Part shown: positions 16,564-25,158 of the stretch, one piece after another | How positions within the stretch are numbered: position 1 is the first letter of the stretch | Layout of the letters: each line of letters begins with the position of its first letter | NCBI RefSeq assembly: GCF_000821305.1 | Contig: NZ_CCXK01000017.1 | Coordinates: 436,159-500,158 of the forward strand | DNA length: 64,000 bases | Origin: Clostridium culturomicium | GTDB taxonomy: Bacteria > Bacillota > Clostridia > Clostridiales > Clostridiaceae | Direction: 5' to 3' | Translations under genes and position numbers: made by a program | Notes under the pieces: model-generated | What the model saw: the letters and a program-made list of their open reading frames with translations, nothing else | Databases searched by the model: none | What the model was told of the DNA's origin: nothing

Positions 16564-17301
16564 TTACTTTTTAAAAGCATTAAGGTAGTTATTTTCTGCA
16601 AATTCCCAATTTACAATACTCCAGAAAGAGGTTACATATTCAGATTTTCTATTCTGATATTTTAAATAATACGCATGTTCCCATAGATCTAAACATAAAA
16701 TTGGATGTTCTTTTTTTACAAGAGGTGTATCTTCATTCAGTGTAGTTTTAATAGATAAATTACCTTTATTATCTGATACAATCCAGATCCATCCAGAGCC
16801 ACAAAGGTTTAAAGCAGTCTTTTCAAATTCTAACTTGAAATTATCAAATGACTTAAATTGAGTTTCAATAGCATCTCCAATATTAGCAGTGGGATTGCCA
16901 CCACCTTGAGGTGAAATACTTCTCCATAAAAAGTTATGATTATAAATTCCACCTGCATATTTAAGTATGGTTTCTTTTGATTCTTTCTGTATTATCTTGG
17001 AATTATGTAGAATTTCCTCAAAGTCTATGGATTCAAGCTCAGGATATCTTCTGACCTCTGAAATATAATTATCAACATATGCTTGTTCAATTTTTTCATG
17101 ATGTATGACTATAGTGTCACTGTCCCAATAAGGTTCAAGGGAATCTTGACTGTAAGGCAATGGTTCAAGAGTATAAGTAGAGTTTAAGCATGAGGAATTT
17201 GACTTTGGAATGTTATTTAATGGAGTTAATCCATATACGGTTTCAGAACATATGACTATGAATAAAAAAAATCCTAACAGGTATTTTAATTGTTTCTTCA
17301 A
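16564..17301 (-). CDS. Membrane-anchored/exported Fe-Mn superoxide dismutase
   Basis: The start is a TTG at 17301, chosen because AGAGGTGAT lies about 8 nt upstream; an in-frame ATG at 17331 has no site. The resulting 245 residues begin MKKQLKYLLGFFLFIVICSETVYG, a signal or anchor helix, so the enzyme should act outside the membrane. A linker of about 30 residues precedes the SOD fold. Metal ligands are visible: the first His of VIHHEK, the His of YNHNFLW, and Asp and His in LCLDLWEHAYY. GGGNP and GSGWIWIV are also family landmarks. It converts superoxide to peroxide and oxygen. Standard SODs are about 200 residues and cytoplasmic; extracytoplasmic forms are known in some sporeformers, sometimes spore-associated. 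Confidence 0.85.
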   Translation of the reverse strand: MKKQLKYLLGFFLFIVICSETVYGLTPLNNIPKSNSSCLNSTYTLEPLPYSQDSLEPYWDSDTIVIHHEKIEQAYVDNYISEVRRYPELESIDFEEILHNSKIIQKESKETILKYAGGIYNHNFLWRSISPQGGGNPTANIGDAIETQFKSFDNFKLEFEKTALNLCGSGWIWIVSDNKGNLSIKTTLNEDTPLVKKEHPILCLDLWEHAYYLKYQNRKSEYVTSFWSIVNWEFAENNYLNAFKK

Positions 17302-17380
17302 GTTTATCACCTCTAATATAGTTTTTTTCAATTGGTGCTTTTTTATTTGTAGAAAATATTGGAAAGAGAAAGAAAATATT

Positions 17381-17410
17381 TAGACATGCGAATTAAGTTT
17401 GTGATATAAT
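17381..17410 (+). promoter_or_regulatory. Candidate sigma-A promoter of the S9 peptidase gene
   Basis: TAGACA (17381-17386), an 18 bp spacer and TATAAT (17405-17410) lie 40 bp before the ATG at 17451. Confidence 0.65.
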
Positions 17411-17450
17411 ACATATATTAGGTAAAATGTAATTAGATGGGGGTATTTTT

Positions 17451-19454
17451 ATGAGAAACATTCAATTAGATGATTTTACAAAATACAAATTTTTATCATC
17501 ACTAGAATTATCGCCTAAAGGTGACAAGGCAGGCTTTGCGGTAACTTCATGTAATTTAGATGACAATAGCTATAGTTCAAATTTATGGGTGTATGATTTG
17601 AAAGATAAAAAATCATATCAGCTCACAGCGATGAATGGAGAGCGAAATTATATCTGGCTTAAGGATAATGAAACTATAGTATTTCAAGCAGTTAGAGAGC
17701 GCAAGGATAAAGATGCTTTGAAAAACGGTGAAGAATTTTCGCAATTTTACAAAATTAATATTCATGGCGGAGAAGCAGTGAAAGCTTTTAAAATTAATAT
17801 GAATGTAAACTCAATATATGAAATAAATGATGATTTATTTATATTTACTGCAACCCATAAAGCTGGAGAGAAAAAATATTTTCAGTTAAGTGACGAAGAA
17901 AGGAAAGAGTATTTAGAAGCAAAAAAAGATGATAAGGATTATGAGGTTTTAGATGAAATACCATTTTGGAGCAATGGAAGTGGATTCACTAATAAATTAA
18001 GAAGTGGGTTATATAAGTATCATGTTAAAGAAAATTTAATTGAACCAATTACTGAGGAGTTTTCTTCTGTTATGGGAATTGAGGTTAATGAAGAGAAAAA
18101 TCTTATTGCCTTAGTTTCAAGTTCCTATAAGGATATGGCACCATTAAATGATGAGTTATACATATATGATTTAAATGGTGGTAACTTGACTTTAGTTTCT
18201 TCAAAAGAAGAATTTTCTTATGGACATGTTAAGTTTATTGGTGAAAATAGCCTTCTGGTTTCAGGAACAGATAGGAAAGACTATGGAATAAATGAAGATG
18301 GAAAATTCTATTTGATAGATTTAAATTCAAAAGAAAGAAAGTTGTTAACTTCAGATTTTGATAATAGTTTGTGGAACTCTGTAGGCTCTGACTGCAGATA
18401 TGGTGGAGGAAAAAATTCAGTAAAAGATGGGCAGTATTTATACTTTATCACAACTGAAAGGGATAGCTCTTACTTAAATAGAATTGATATTGAAGGCAAT
18501 GTAGAAAGGGTTGATGAAGTAAAAGGCTCTATAGATTGTTTCGATGTTAAGAATGGTAATATTATTACAATTGCCATGAGAGAACAAAAGCTTCAAGAAT
18601 TATATCTAATAAAAGATGGTAAAGAAGAACAAGTTACTAATTTTAACACTTGGATTCAAGAAGAGTTTAAGGTTATAAAGCCAGAATTAGTTTTAGTAGA
18701 ATCAGATAAGGGTGTAACAATTGAAGGATGGGTATTAAAGCCAGCAGATTATGTGCCAGGTAAGAAATATCCAGCTATATTAGATATTCATGGTGGTCCT
18801 AAAACTGTTTATGGTGAAGTTTTCTATCATGAAATGCAGTTGTGGGCTAACATGGGTTACTTTGTGTTCTTCTGTAATCCGAGAGGCAGTGATGGAAGAG
18901 GTAGAGCCTTTGCTGATATTCGTGGAAAATATGGTACCATTGATTATGATGACTTAATGAAATTCACAGATGAAGTATTAAAGACCTATGGTGATATTGA
19001 TGAGGAAAGAGTAGGGGTTACTGGTGGGTCTTACGGTGGATTTATGACTAACTGGATTATAGGTCATACTAATAGATTTAAAGCGGCTGCGTCTCAAAGA
19101 AGTATTTCAAACTGGATATCAAAATTCTGCACAACAGATATTGGATATTATTTTGTTGAAGACCAAAATAGTGGAACTCCATGGAGTGATGTTGATAAAC
19201 TTTGGTTCCATTCACCACTTAAGTATGCAGATAAGGTAACTACTCCTACTTTGTTTATCCACTCTGAAGAAGACTATAGATGCTGGCTTGCAGAGGGGCT
19301 TCAAATGTTCACTGCTCTTAAGTACCATGGAGTTGAATCTAGGCTTTGTATGTTTAGAGGTGAAAACCATGAATTAAGCAGAAGTGGAAAACCAAAGCAC
19401 AGAATAAGAAGATTAACAGAAATAACAAATTGGTTTGAAAGTCATTTGAAATAG
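17451..19454 (+). CDS. S9 family prolyl oligopeptidase / acylaminoacyl-peptidase
   Basis: A 667-residue cytoplasmic serine peptidase that trims short peptides. The first 400 residues form a beta-propeller (WD40-like repeats such as LWVYDLKDKKSYQLT and LYIYDLNGGNLTLVS) that gates access. The C-terminal alpha/beta hydrolase domain has DIHGGP, the nucleophile elbow GGSYGGF (Ser about 527), the acid in SEEDYR (Asp about 608) and the His in GENHELSR (about 640). This layout fits the acylaminoacyl-peptidase/DPP-like group (S9C). There is no signal peptide. GGGGGT precedes the ATG. The gene is flanked by its own promoter and terminator. Confidence 0.92.
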   Translation: MRNIQLDDFTKYKFLSSLELSPKGDKAGFAVTSCNLDDNSYSSNLWVYDLKDKKSYQLTAMNGERNYIWLKDNETIVFQAVRERKDKDALKNGEEFSQFYKINIHGGEAVKAFKINMNVNSIYEINDDLFIFTATHKAGEKKYFQLSDEERKEYLEAKKDDKDYEVLDEIPFWSNGSGFTNKLRSGLYKYHVKENLIEPITEEFSSVMGIEVNEEKNLIALVSSSYKDMAPLNDELYIYDLNGGNLTLVSSKEEFSYGHVKFIGENSLLVSGTDRKDYGINEDGKFYLIDLNSKERKLLTSDFDNSLWNSVGSDCRYGGGKNSVKDGQYLYFITTERDSSYLNRIDIEGNVERVDEVKGSIDCFDVKNGNIITIAMREQKLQELYLIKDGKEEQVTNFNTWIQEEFKVIKPELVLVESDKGVTIEGWVLKPADYVPGKKYPAILDIHGGPKTVYGEVFYHEMQLWANMGYFVFFCNPRGSDGRGRAFADIRGKYGTIDYDDLMKFTDEVLKTYGDIDEERVGVTGGSYGGFMTNWIIGHTNRFKAAASQRSISNWISKFCTTDIGYYFVEDQNSGTPWSDVDKLWFHSPLKYADKVTTPTLFIHSEEDYRCWLAEGLQMFTALKYHGVESRLCMFRGENHELSRSGKPKHRIRRLTEITNWFESHLK

Positions 19455-19460
19455 TTTTTA

Positions 19461-19494
19461 AAGTGAGTGTACGATAATGTGCACTCATTTTATT
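19461..19494 (+). terminator. Terminator after the S9 peptidase
   Basis: GAGTGTAC pairs with GTGCACTC, followed by ATTTTATTTT. Confidence 0.8.
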
Positions 19495-19646
19495 TTGTGA
19501 AAATATTTACTTTAAGTAGCAAAAATGGAGATAAAGAAATATTTTATAATATAGCATTTATACTTATTATCTTAAGAATGGAATATAGCATTTTATCTTA
19601 GCTTTATGAAGGCTTAAGCGATTAAAGAACAAAGGGAGGAATCTAT

Positions 19647-21482
19647 ATGTGTGGAATTGCTGGTTGGATTGACTTCAACAATAAAATAAATCATGAAGAA
19701 AAAATAATAAAAGCAATGAGGGATACTTTAGTAAGAAGAGGTCCAGATGAAGGCGGAGTTTTTAAAAGTCAGAAAGCGGTTTTGGTTCATCGAAGATTAA
19801 TAGTAATAGATCCTGAAAATGGAAAGCAGCCAATGAACTACCAAGGAAATGGCAGGAATTATACATTAGTTTATAATGGTGAGTTATATAATACTAATGA
19901 ATTAAGAAAAGAAATTGAAGCTTTTGGATATGAATTTAAGGGTCACTCAGATACAGAAGTCTTGCTAGCATCCTATGTATGCTTTGGTGAAAGTTGTGTT
20001 GATAAATTAAATGGAATTTATGCTTTTGCAATTTGGGACAGTGTTAAGGAAGAACTGTTCGTTGTAAGAGATAGAATGGGGGTTAAACCTTTATTTTATT
20101 ATGACTATGATGGAGGAGTAATATTTGGTTCGCAAATAAGTACTATATTAAGTCACCCAAGAGTTAAGCATGTAATAGATGAAAATGGATTAAGTGAATT
20201 ATTTATGTTAGGGCCAGGAAGAACACCAGGGTGCGGAGTAATAAAAGGTGTAAAGGAGCTAAAGCCAGGTGAATATTTAAAGCTTTCAAAAGGAAACATG
20301 AAACTTAAATATTATTGGACATTAAAAGCTAAAGAGCATTTAGATGATATAGAAACTACAAAAGAAAGAACTAGAGAATTAATAATTGATGCTATTGAAA
20401 GGCAGCTAATTTCAGACGTTCCGTTATGTTGTTTTTTATCAGGTGGATTGGATTCCAGCATCATTTCAGCTATTGCTTCAAAACATTATGAAAAAGAAGG
20501 AAAGGGAAGGCTTACTACGTATTCAGTAAATTATACTGACAATGACAAATATTTTACTAAAAGTATGTTCCAGCCTAATAGTGATGAAGTATTTATTGAT
20601 ATAATGTCTAAGTTTATTAATTCCGAACATAGAAATATTGAATTAAGTAATGTTGATTTAGACATAGCCTTGGAAGGTGCCATGGAAGCTCGTGACTTGC
20701 CAGGCATGGCAGATATAGATTCATCTTTACTCCTATTCTGTCGAGAAATAAAGAAAGACTTTACAGTAGGTGTTTCAGGTGAATGTGCTGATGAGCTTTT
20801 TGGTGGTTATCCATGGTATCATAATGAAAAAATATTATTTGAGGAAAATTTTCCTTGGTCAAGGACTTTAGAGCTTCGCCATAATGTTTTAAAAAGTGGA
20901 ATTATCAAAAATGGAGATGATTATGTATTAGAAAGATATTTAGGTACTGTTAAAAGCACAGATAAGCTTTCAACAGATTCAGCATTAGATAGCCGGATGA
21001 GAGAAATGTTCATGCTTAATCTATATTGGTTTATGCAGACTCTTTTAGACAGAAAGGATAGAATGAGTATGTACAATGGACTTGAAGTAAGAGTTCCATT
21101 CTGTGACCATAATATAGTGGAGTATGCTTATAATATGCCTTGGAACATCAAATCAAGTGAAGGAAGAGAAAAGGGGATAGTTAGAGAAGCGATGGAAGGC
21201 ATTTTACCAGAAGAGATTTTGTGGAGAAAGAAGAGTCCATATCCAAAAACTCACAATCCAATATACATGAACCTGGTAAGTGAAGGTGCAAGAAAGATTT
21301 TAAATGATAAATCCTCTTTGGCTGCAACATTAATAAATCATGATACTATAAATGGAATAATAGAAAATCCTAATGCGTTAGCTCAGCCATGGTATGGTCA
21401 ATTGATGAGAGCGCCACAAGTATTAGCATATATTATTCAATTGGATTTATGGTTTAAGAAATTTAATATTGATATAGAATAG
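19647..21482 (+). CDS. asnB: Asparagine synthase (glutamine-hydrolysing)
   Basis: A 611-residue enzyme making asparagine from aspartate, glutamine and ATP. The initiator Met is followed by Cys2 in MCGIAGWIDF, the glutaminase nucleophile of class II amidotransferases. RRGPDEGG, HRRL, NGELYN and HSDTEVLL line the glutamine site. The synthetase domain has the PP-loop SGGLDSS at about residue 265, SGECADELFGGYPW, and DRKDRMSM with EVRVPF near the C-terminal third. AGGGAGG precedes the ATG. It is monocistronic, with a terminator behind it. I looked for a T-box leader upstream and saw none. Confidence 0.95.
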   Translation: MCGIAGWIDFNNKINHEEKIIKAMRDTLVRRGPDEGGVFKSQKAVLVHRRLIVIDPENGKQPMNYQGNGRNYTLVYNGELYNTNELRKEIEAFGYEFKGHSDTEVLLASYVCFGESCVDKLNGIYAFAIWDSVKEELFVVRDRMGVKPLFYYDYDGGVIFGSQISTILSHPRVKHVIDENGLSELFMLGPGRTPGCGVIKGVKELKPGEYLKLSKGNMKLKYYWTLKAKEHLDDIETTKERTRELIIDAIERQLISDVPLCCFLSGGLDSSIISAIASKHYEKEGKGRLTTYSVNYTDNDKYFTKSMFQPNSDEVFIDIMSKFINSEHRNIELSNVDLDIALEGAMEARDLPGMADIDSSLLLFCREIKKDFTVGVSGECADELFGGYPWYHNEKILFEENFPWSRTLELRHNVLKSGIIKNGDDYVLERYLGTVKSTDKLSTDSALDSRMREMFMLNLYWFMQTLLDRKDRMSMYNGLEVRVPFCDHNIVEYAYNMPWNIKSSEGREKGIVREAMEGILPEEILWRKKSPYPKTHNPIYMNLVSEGARKILNDKSSLAATLINHDTINGIIENPNALAQPWYGQLMRAPQVLAYIIQLDLWFKKFNIDIE

Positions 21483-21484
21483 TA

Positions 21485-21520
21485 ATAAGGGCTGTTGAAA
21501 TGTCAACAGTCCTTATTTAT
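21485..21520 (+). terminator. Terminator after asnB
   Basis: AAGGGCTGTTGA pairs with TCAACAGTCCTT around a 4-nt loop, followed by ATTTATT. Confidence 0.85.
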
Positions 21521-21714
21521 TATCATGTTTAATAATAAAATAATAGAAAGGATAAAGGTAGTGTTGTTTTAGAGAGAAAATTGCATTAAAGATAATAAAC
21601 ATCTTATTAAATATATTAAGGTGTTTAAGTATTAATAAAATAGTTAATGAAAATTATATAAAAGTATGGTTTAATATAGTATATATTTATTATAACTGAA
21701 GGGAGTGCTTTTTA

Positions 21715-22194
21715 ATGGCAGTTAGAAAAATTGTTCAATACGGAGATAAGCATTTAAATAAAATAAGCGAAGAAGTTAAGGAAATTAATGATGAAATAAA
21801 GGGTCTTATTCAAGACTTAAAGGATACTTTAGGAACTGTTAGCGGAGTTGGTTTAGCAGCACCACAAATAGCAGTAAATAAAAGAGTTATATTAATAGAT
21901 GTAACAGAGGATAATAGTGATCCAATTATTTTAATTAATCCAAAAGTTAAAAGTGCGTCAAAGGAAACTGCAGTTGATTATGAGGGGTGTCTTAGCTATG
22001 TAAATCACGAAGGATTAGTAGAAAGACCAACTAGCATGGTTGTTGAAGCATTAAATGAAGAAGGAAAATTAATTACTTATAGTGTTAAGGATTTTATGGC
22101 TAGAGTTTTCTGTCATGAGATGGACCATCTTGAAGGTATCTTATATATGGAAAAAGCAACAGAAATGTACGTGCTTGAAGATATAGAAGAATAA
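21715..22194 (+). CDS. def: Peptide deformylase
   Basis: A 159-residue metalloenzyme that removes the formyl group from nascent proteins. All three family motifs are present: GVGLAAPQI (motif 1, about residue 43), EGCLSY (motif 2, metal Cys) and CHEMDHLEG (motif 3, HExxH). The length and the short C-terminus fit a type 1 enzyme. GGGAGTG precedes the ATG. It stands apart from fmt, with which def is often paired, so it may be one of several deformylase copies. A strong hairpin terminator follows. Confidence 0.95.
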   Translation: MAVRKIVQYGDKHLNKISEEVKEINDEIKGLIQDLKDTLGTVSGVGLAAPQIAVNKRVILIDVTEDNSDPIILINPKVKSASKETAVDYEGCLSYVNHEGLVERPTSMVVEALNEEGKLITYSVKDFMARVFCHEMDHLEGILYMEKATEMYVLEDIEE

Positions 22195-22201
22195 TTGAAA
22201 G

Positions 22202-22248
22202 TCTTAGGGGAAGATAGATATATAATCTTCGTCTAAGATTTTTTTTAA
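22202..22248 (+). terminator. Terminator after def
   Basis: TCTTAG...GAAGAT pairs with ATCTTC...CTAAGA and eight T residues follow. The rest of the 326 bp gap to 22522 holds no gene. A poor TTGCTC-17-TATATT promoter candidate lies at 22320-22348. Confidence 0.8.
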
Positions 22249-22521
22249 GTGAATGTCCAAATCTTTGATTTGGTTAACATAAATTCAAGTGGCTATCTAA
22301 TCTATGCTTTAGTTATTTTTGCTCATTATATGGATTTATATTATATTTTGGATTATTATAGAATAAGTGAAATTTAAATTAATGGTAAGAATATAAGTAT
22401 AAACATTCAATATATGTTTTAATTTAAATTTTGAAATTCAATTTTATGTTTTCATAGGGTTAAGAGTTTCATTAGGAAAATATAAATGAAATGGGTATGT
22501 TGTACTCATAGGAGGATAAGT

Positions 22522-22917
22522 ATGTTTAATAAAGATGAAATAATTGAAATTTTAGAAGATAATGATTTAGATAATGTAAAAGAAATAAAAAAACATGATG
22601 AATGTTTTATTGTTAAATTTTCGTATGAATTTGATGACTTGGAATTAGAAGGCGCAAGAGAGTATGCTGATGATGAATGTGAAGATGAAAAAGAGGGAGA
22701 AGAATGGTATCAAGAATATCTTCTTCCATATTTAAATGACATGGCAATTGATAATATTAATGATATTATAGATGAAATTGCCGATGATTATTCTTTAGAT
22801 TATGAGATGTTATCATTTGAATTGTCTGAGGATAGTTATGAGGAAATGTCATTTTTGGTTGCGTTTTACAGAAAGAATCTTCCAATCAGCATTGATGATT
22901 TAATTTTAGAGCTATAA
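22522..22917 (+). CDS. Acidic protein of unknown function
   Basis: A 131-residue protein, very rich in Asp and Glu (for example EYADDECEDEKEGEEW), with no membrane segment or signal peptide. The ATG at 22522 is chosen because TAGGAGGATAAG fits it; an upstream in-frame ATG at 22486 has no site. I do not recognise a family. The composition suggests a soluble acidic protein, perhaps a binding or antirestriction-like partner, but that is only a guess. It overlaps nothing and is 2 nt from the flavodoxin-like gene, so the two are probably translated from one mRNA. Confidence 0.6.
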   Translation: MFNKDEIIEILEDNDLDNVKEIKKHDECFIVKFSYEFDDLELEGAREYADDECEDEKEGEEWYQEYLLPYLNDMAIDNINDIIDEIADDYSLDYEMLSFELSEDSYEEMSFLVAFYRKNLPISIDDLILEL

Positions 22918-22919
22918 TT

Positions 22920-23489
22920 ATGAAAAAAATATTAGTAATTAATGGTTCGCCAAATAAAAAAGGACATACAAAAAACATTGTTGAGAAGGTTTTATCAACA
23001 ATAGATACATCTAAAGCGGATATAATCAATGTGGATTGTTATAAAAAACAAATAATGCCTTGTGTAGATTGTAAAGGCTGTAGTCATAAAATAGGGCAGT
23101 GCTCCATAAAAGATGATATGGAACCTATTTATGATTACTTAAAGAACTGTGATATTATTATCCTTGCATCACCAATGTATTTTGGCATGTTTCCAGCACC
23201 TTTAAAAGCAATAATGGATAGATGTCAGCTTATTTGGAGTGAAAAATATATATTTAATAAAACTACAAAGCCAAAAAAAGGTATATTAATTTTTGATGGT
23301 GGTATTGAGTGGGAAAATATGTATATGCCTATGGAAACTATTGCAAAATATTTTTTTAATACCCTGAATTGTACAATTGAATACAAGTTGTTCATTGCAA
23401 ATACGGATAAAGATCATCATTATTTAGAAAATAATGCAGCATCTATTTTGAGCTGCCAAGAAACTATAAGTAATTTACTTGAAATTTAA
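22920..23489 (+). CDS. Flavodoxin-family NAD(P)H-dependent oxidoreductase
   Basis: A 189-residue FMN-binding protein of the NADPH-dependent FMN reductase/iron-sulfur flavoprotein type. VINGSPNKKGHTKNI at the N-terminus is the FMN phosphate loop. The segment CVDCKGCSHKIGQCSIKDDM, with four cysteines, resembles the cluster region of iron-sulfur flavoproteins. ASPMYFGMFPAPLKAIMDR is the isoalloxazine-contact region. It reduces flavin, quinone or another electron acceptor in the cytoplasm. Its ATG is 2 nt after the previous stop and has no strong site of its own, which suggests translational coupling. Confidence 0.82.
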   Translation: MKKILVINGSPNKKGHTKNIVEKVLSTIDTSKADIINVDCYKKQIMPCVDCKGCSHKIGQCSIKDDMEPIYDYLKNCDIIILASPMYFGMFPAPLKAIMDRCQLIWSEKYIFNKTTKPKKGILIFDGGIEWENMYMPMETIAKYFFNTLNCTIEYKLFIANTDKDHHYLENNAASILSCQETISNLLEI

Positions 23490-23494
23490 TAATG

Positions 23495-23677
23495 TTATGC
23501 TGATTTATTTATCTTAGATTTATTTTTAATTTTGTGGTATTGTACTAAGTATTCATCTAATTGTTGAGAGCATATTACAACGATATTGTCAGTAGGTTTT
23601 TTGAATCGAAGTAATACACCTAACATGAATTTGAATGACTTTATTTTTTGTTTTAGTATATTAAATTTTAATAACAT
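23495..23677 (-). CDS. Spo0E-like aspartyl-phosphate phosphatase
   Basis: A 60-residue protein ending in VVICSQQLDEYLVQYHKIKN, which matches the Spo0E signature S-Q-x-L-D-x-x-I/L-V-x-Y. Spo0E proteins dephosphorylate Spo0A-P and so delay sporulation; they are short helical hairpins of 50-85 residues. The N-terminal half (basic, residues 1-28) is longer than the usual first helix. A GGGGGTG site lies about 9 nt before the ATG. It is convergent with the flavodoxin gene, the stops being about 6 nt apart. The family call rests on the short motif. Confidence 0.65.
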   Translation of the reverse strand: MLLKFNILKQKIKSFKFMLGVLLRFKKPTDNIVVICSQQLDEYLVQYHKIKNKSKINKSA

Positions 23678-23888
23678 ACAAATGCACCCCCGAAGTATTA
23701 TATTTCTATTTTAACAGACATTGGAATTAAAGTTAACATATTTTGGTAGTCAAATTAGTTCATTTTTTTACAATTTACATCAAAATATGGAAAATAGCAC
23801 GAAAGTTAGTTTACATATTATTACATTTCATAAGCTTATTTAAAAGGATATAAGTAATCAAATAAGCATTATATAGGAGGAAAAGAAA

Positions 23889-24098
23889 ATGGAATTTAAG
23901 AATATAGATGATATGAAGATTGAGGAAGTAATAGAAGAAATAAATGCAATGTATAAGAAAAGTCAAGAGGAAGGATTGTCAGAAGAAGAAAAAGAAAGAC
24001 AAAAGGTTTTAAGACAAAGATATATAAATAATGTGAAAAATAACTTTAGACAACAAATAGCGGGATATAAAAAAGTTGATCCTAGCAAAAATAACTAG
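23889..24098 (+). CDS. DUF896 (YnzC-like) protein
   Basis: A 69-residue helical protein. GLSEEEKERQKVLRQRYINNVKNNFRQQI is the DUF896 core (L-s-x-E-E-x-x-x-Q-x-x-L-R-x-x-Y-i-x-x-x-r-x-x-x-x-x-Q). Bacillus YnzC belongs to this family and its gene lies in an SOS-controlled operon; the biochemical role is unknown. AGGAGG precedes the ATG. It is 29 nt from hprK and probably on the same mRNA. Confidence 0.82.
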   Translation: MEFKNIDDMKIEEVIEEINAMYKKSQEEGLSEEEKERQKVLRQRYINNVKNNFRQQIAGYKKVDPSKNN

Positions 24099-24127
24099 CA
24101 TAATTTTATTGCCATGGAGGGATACTG

Positions 24128-25036
24128 GTGGGAGTAAGGGTTTCAGATTTAGTAAATAATTATCAACTGGAAGTATTGGTTGAAGGAAATTTAGAATCAA
24201 ACATTGAGATAAGTGATATAAATAGACCAGGATTGCAATTTGCAGGTTTTTATAACTACTATGACAACAAAAGAATTCAAATTGTAGGGAAAACTGAGTG
24301 GAGTTATTTAAATTATTTAGAACCTGATATCAGACTACGCAGGATAAAGAAATTCTTTTCATATCCTGTTCCTGTTATTATAATTACAAGAGGCTTAGAA
24401 ATGCATCAGGAATTTCTTGATGAAGCAAAAGAAAAAAACATTACAGTTTTGCGAAGTAATATTAAATCTACAAGATTTATTAATAGAATAAGCAATTATC
24501 TTGATGAGAATTTAGCACCTGAAACAAGGCTGCATGGAGTTTTAGTTGATGTATATGGTATAGGTATTTTAATAATAGGAGAAAGTGGAATTGGTAAAAG
24601 TGAAGCTGCACTAGAATTAATTAAAAGAGGGCATAGGTTAGGAGCAGATGATGCCGTTGATATTAAAGAAATTGATGGTAAGTTGTATGGTTCTTGTCCT
24701 TATATCACAAGAGGAATGATGGAAGTAAGAGGTATGGGGATTATTGATGTATCCGCAGTATATGGAAGCAGTTGTATAGTTTCTAAAAAGCAGATTAATT
24801 TAGTGATTTATTTGGAAAATTGGGATTCAAATGGTAGTTACGATAGATTAGGTGTAGACAGTGACTATATGGAGATTTTAGGGATAAATGTTGAAAAAAT
24901 TAAGCTTCCATTAAAACCGGGAAGAAACATTGCAGTTATTATAGAGGCTGCAGCTGCAAACTTTAGATATAAAGCTACTTCAAATACTTCTGCAGTTGAA
25001 ACAATTGAAAAAAGAATAATGGATGGAGACCAGTGA
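24128..25036 (+). CDS. hprK: HPr kinase/phosphorylase
   Basis: A 302-residue bifunctional enzyme that phosphorylates Ser46 of HPr with ATP or pyrophosphate and removes the phosphate, setting CcpA-dependent catabolite repression. The Walker A loop GESGIGKSE lies at residues 151-159, HRLGADDAVDI follows at about 168, and the signature EVRGMGIIDV lies at about 202. The N-terminal regulatory domain is present. The start is GTG with GGAGGGA upstream. Its presence supports a Gram-positive host and makes the cre-like sites elsewhere in the window plausible. Confidence 0.95.
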   Translation: MGVRVSDLVNNYQLEVLVEGNLESNIEISDINRPGLQFAGFYNYYDNKRIQIVGKTEWSYLNYLEPDIRLRRIKKFFSYPVPVIIITRGLEMHQEFLDEAKEKNITVLRSNIKSTRFINRISNYLDENLAPETRLHGVLVDVYGIGILIIGESGIGKSEAALELIKRGHRLGADDAVDIKEIDGKLYGSCPYITRGMMEVRGMGIIDVSAVYGSSCIVSKKQINLVIYLENWDSNGSYDRLGVDSDYMEILGINVEKIKLPLKPGRNIAVIIEAAAANFRYKATSNTSAVETIEKRIMDGDQ

Positions 25037-25066
25037 TAAATAATAAAATCAACTTTGGCAATTTTA

Positions 25067-25123
25067 AATTTTCAAAAATTTCATTGTAAATAATTTGTAT
25101 ATGAAGTAATATAAAGATATACT
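25067..25123 (+). promoter_or_regulatory. Aminopeptidase promoter with upstream CodY-like box
   Basis: AATTTTCAAAAATTT (25067-25081) matches the CodY consensus AATTTTCnGAAAATT at 12 of its 14 defined bases. TTGTAT (25095-25100), 17 bp and TATACT (25118-25123) form a promoter 35 bp before the ATG. Peptidase genes are typical CodY targets, but AT-rich DNA gives chance hits. Confidence 0.45.
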
Positions 25124-25158
25124 TTTAGAACTAATAATTATTTTTGGGAGGGATTTCA

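Noticed and set aside
16426..16665. 79-codon plus-strand ORF overlapping the end of the SOD gene
   Set aside because: Low-complexity Ile/Leu-rich translation of AT-rich DNA; no ribosome binding site and it runs into the antisense of the SOD.
19455..19646. T-box or other riboswitch before asnB
   Set aside because: No T-box sequence (TGGNACC-like) or terminator/antiterminator pair is visible.
22258..22274. CCAAAATC-TTT-GATTTGG hairpin after def
   Set aside because: Short, with a bulge and without a U tract; the terminator just upstream already accounts for the transcript end.
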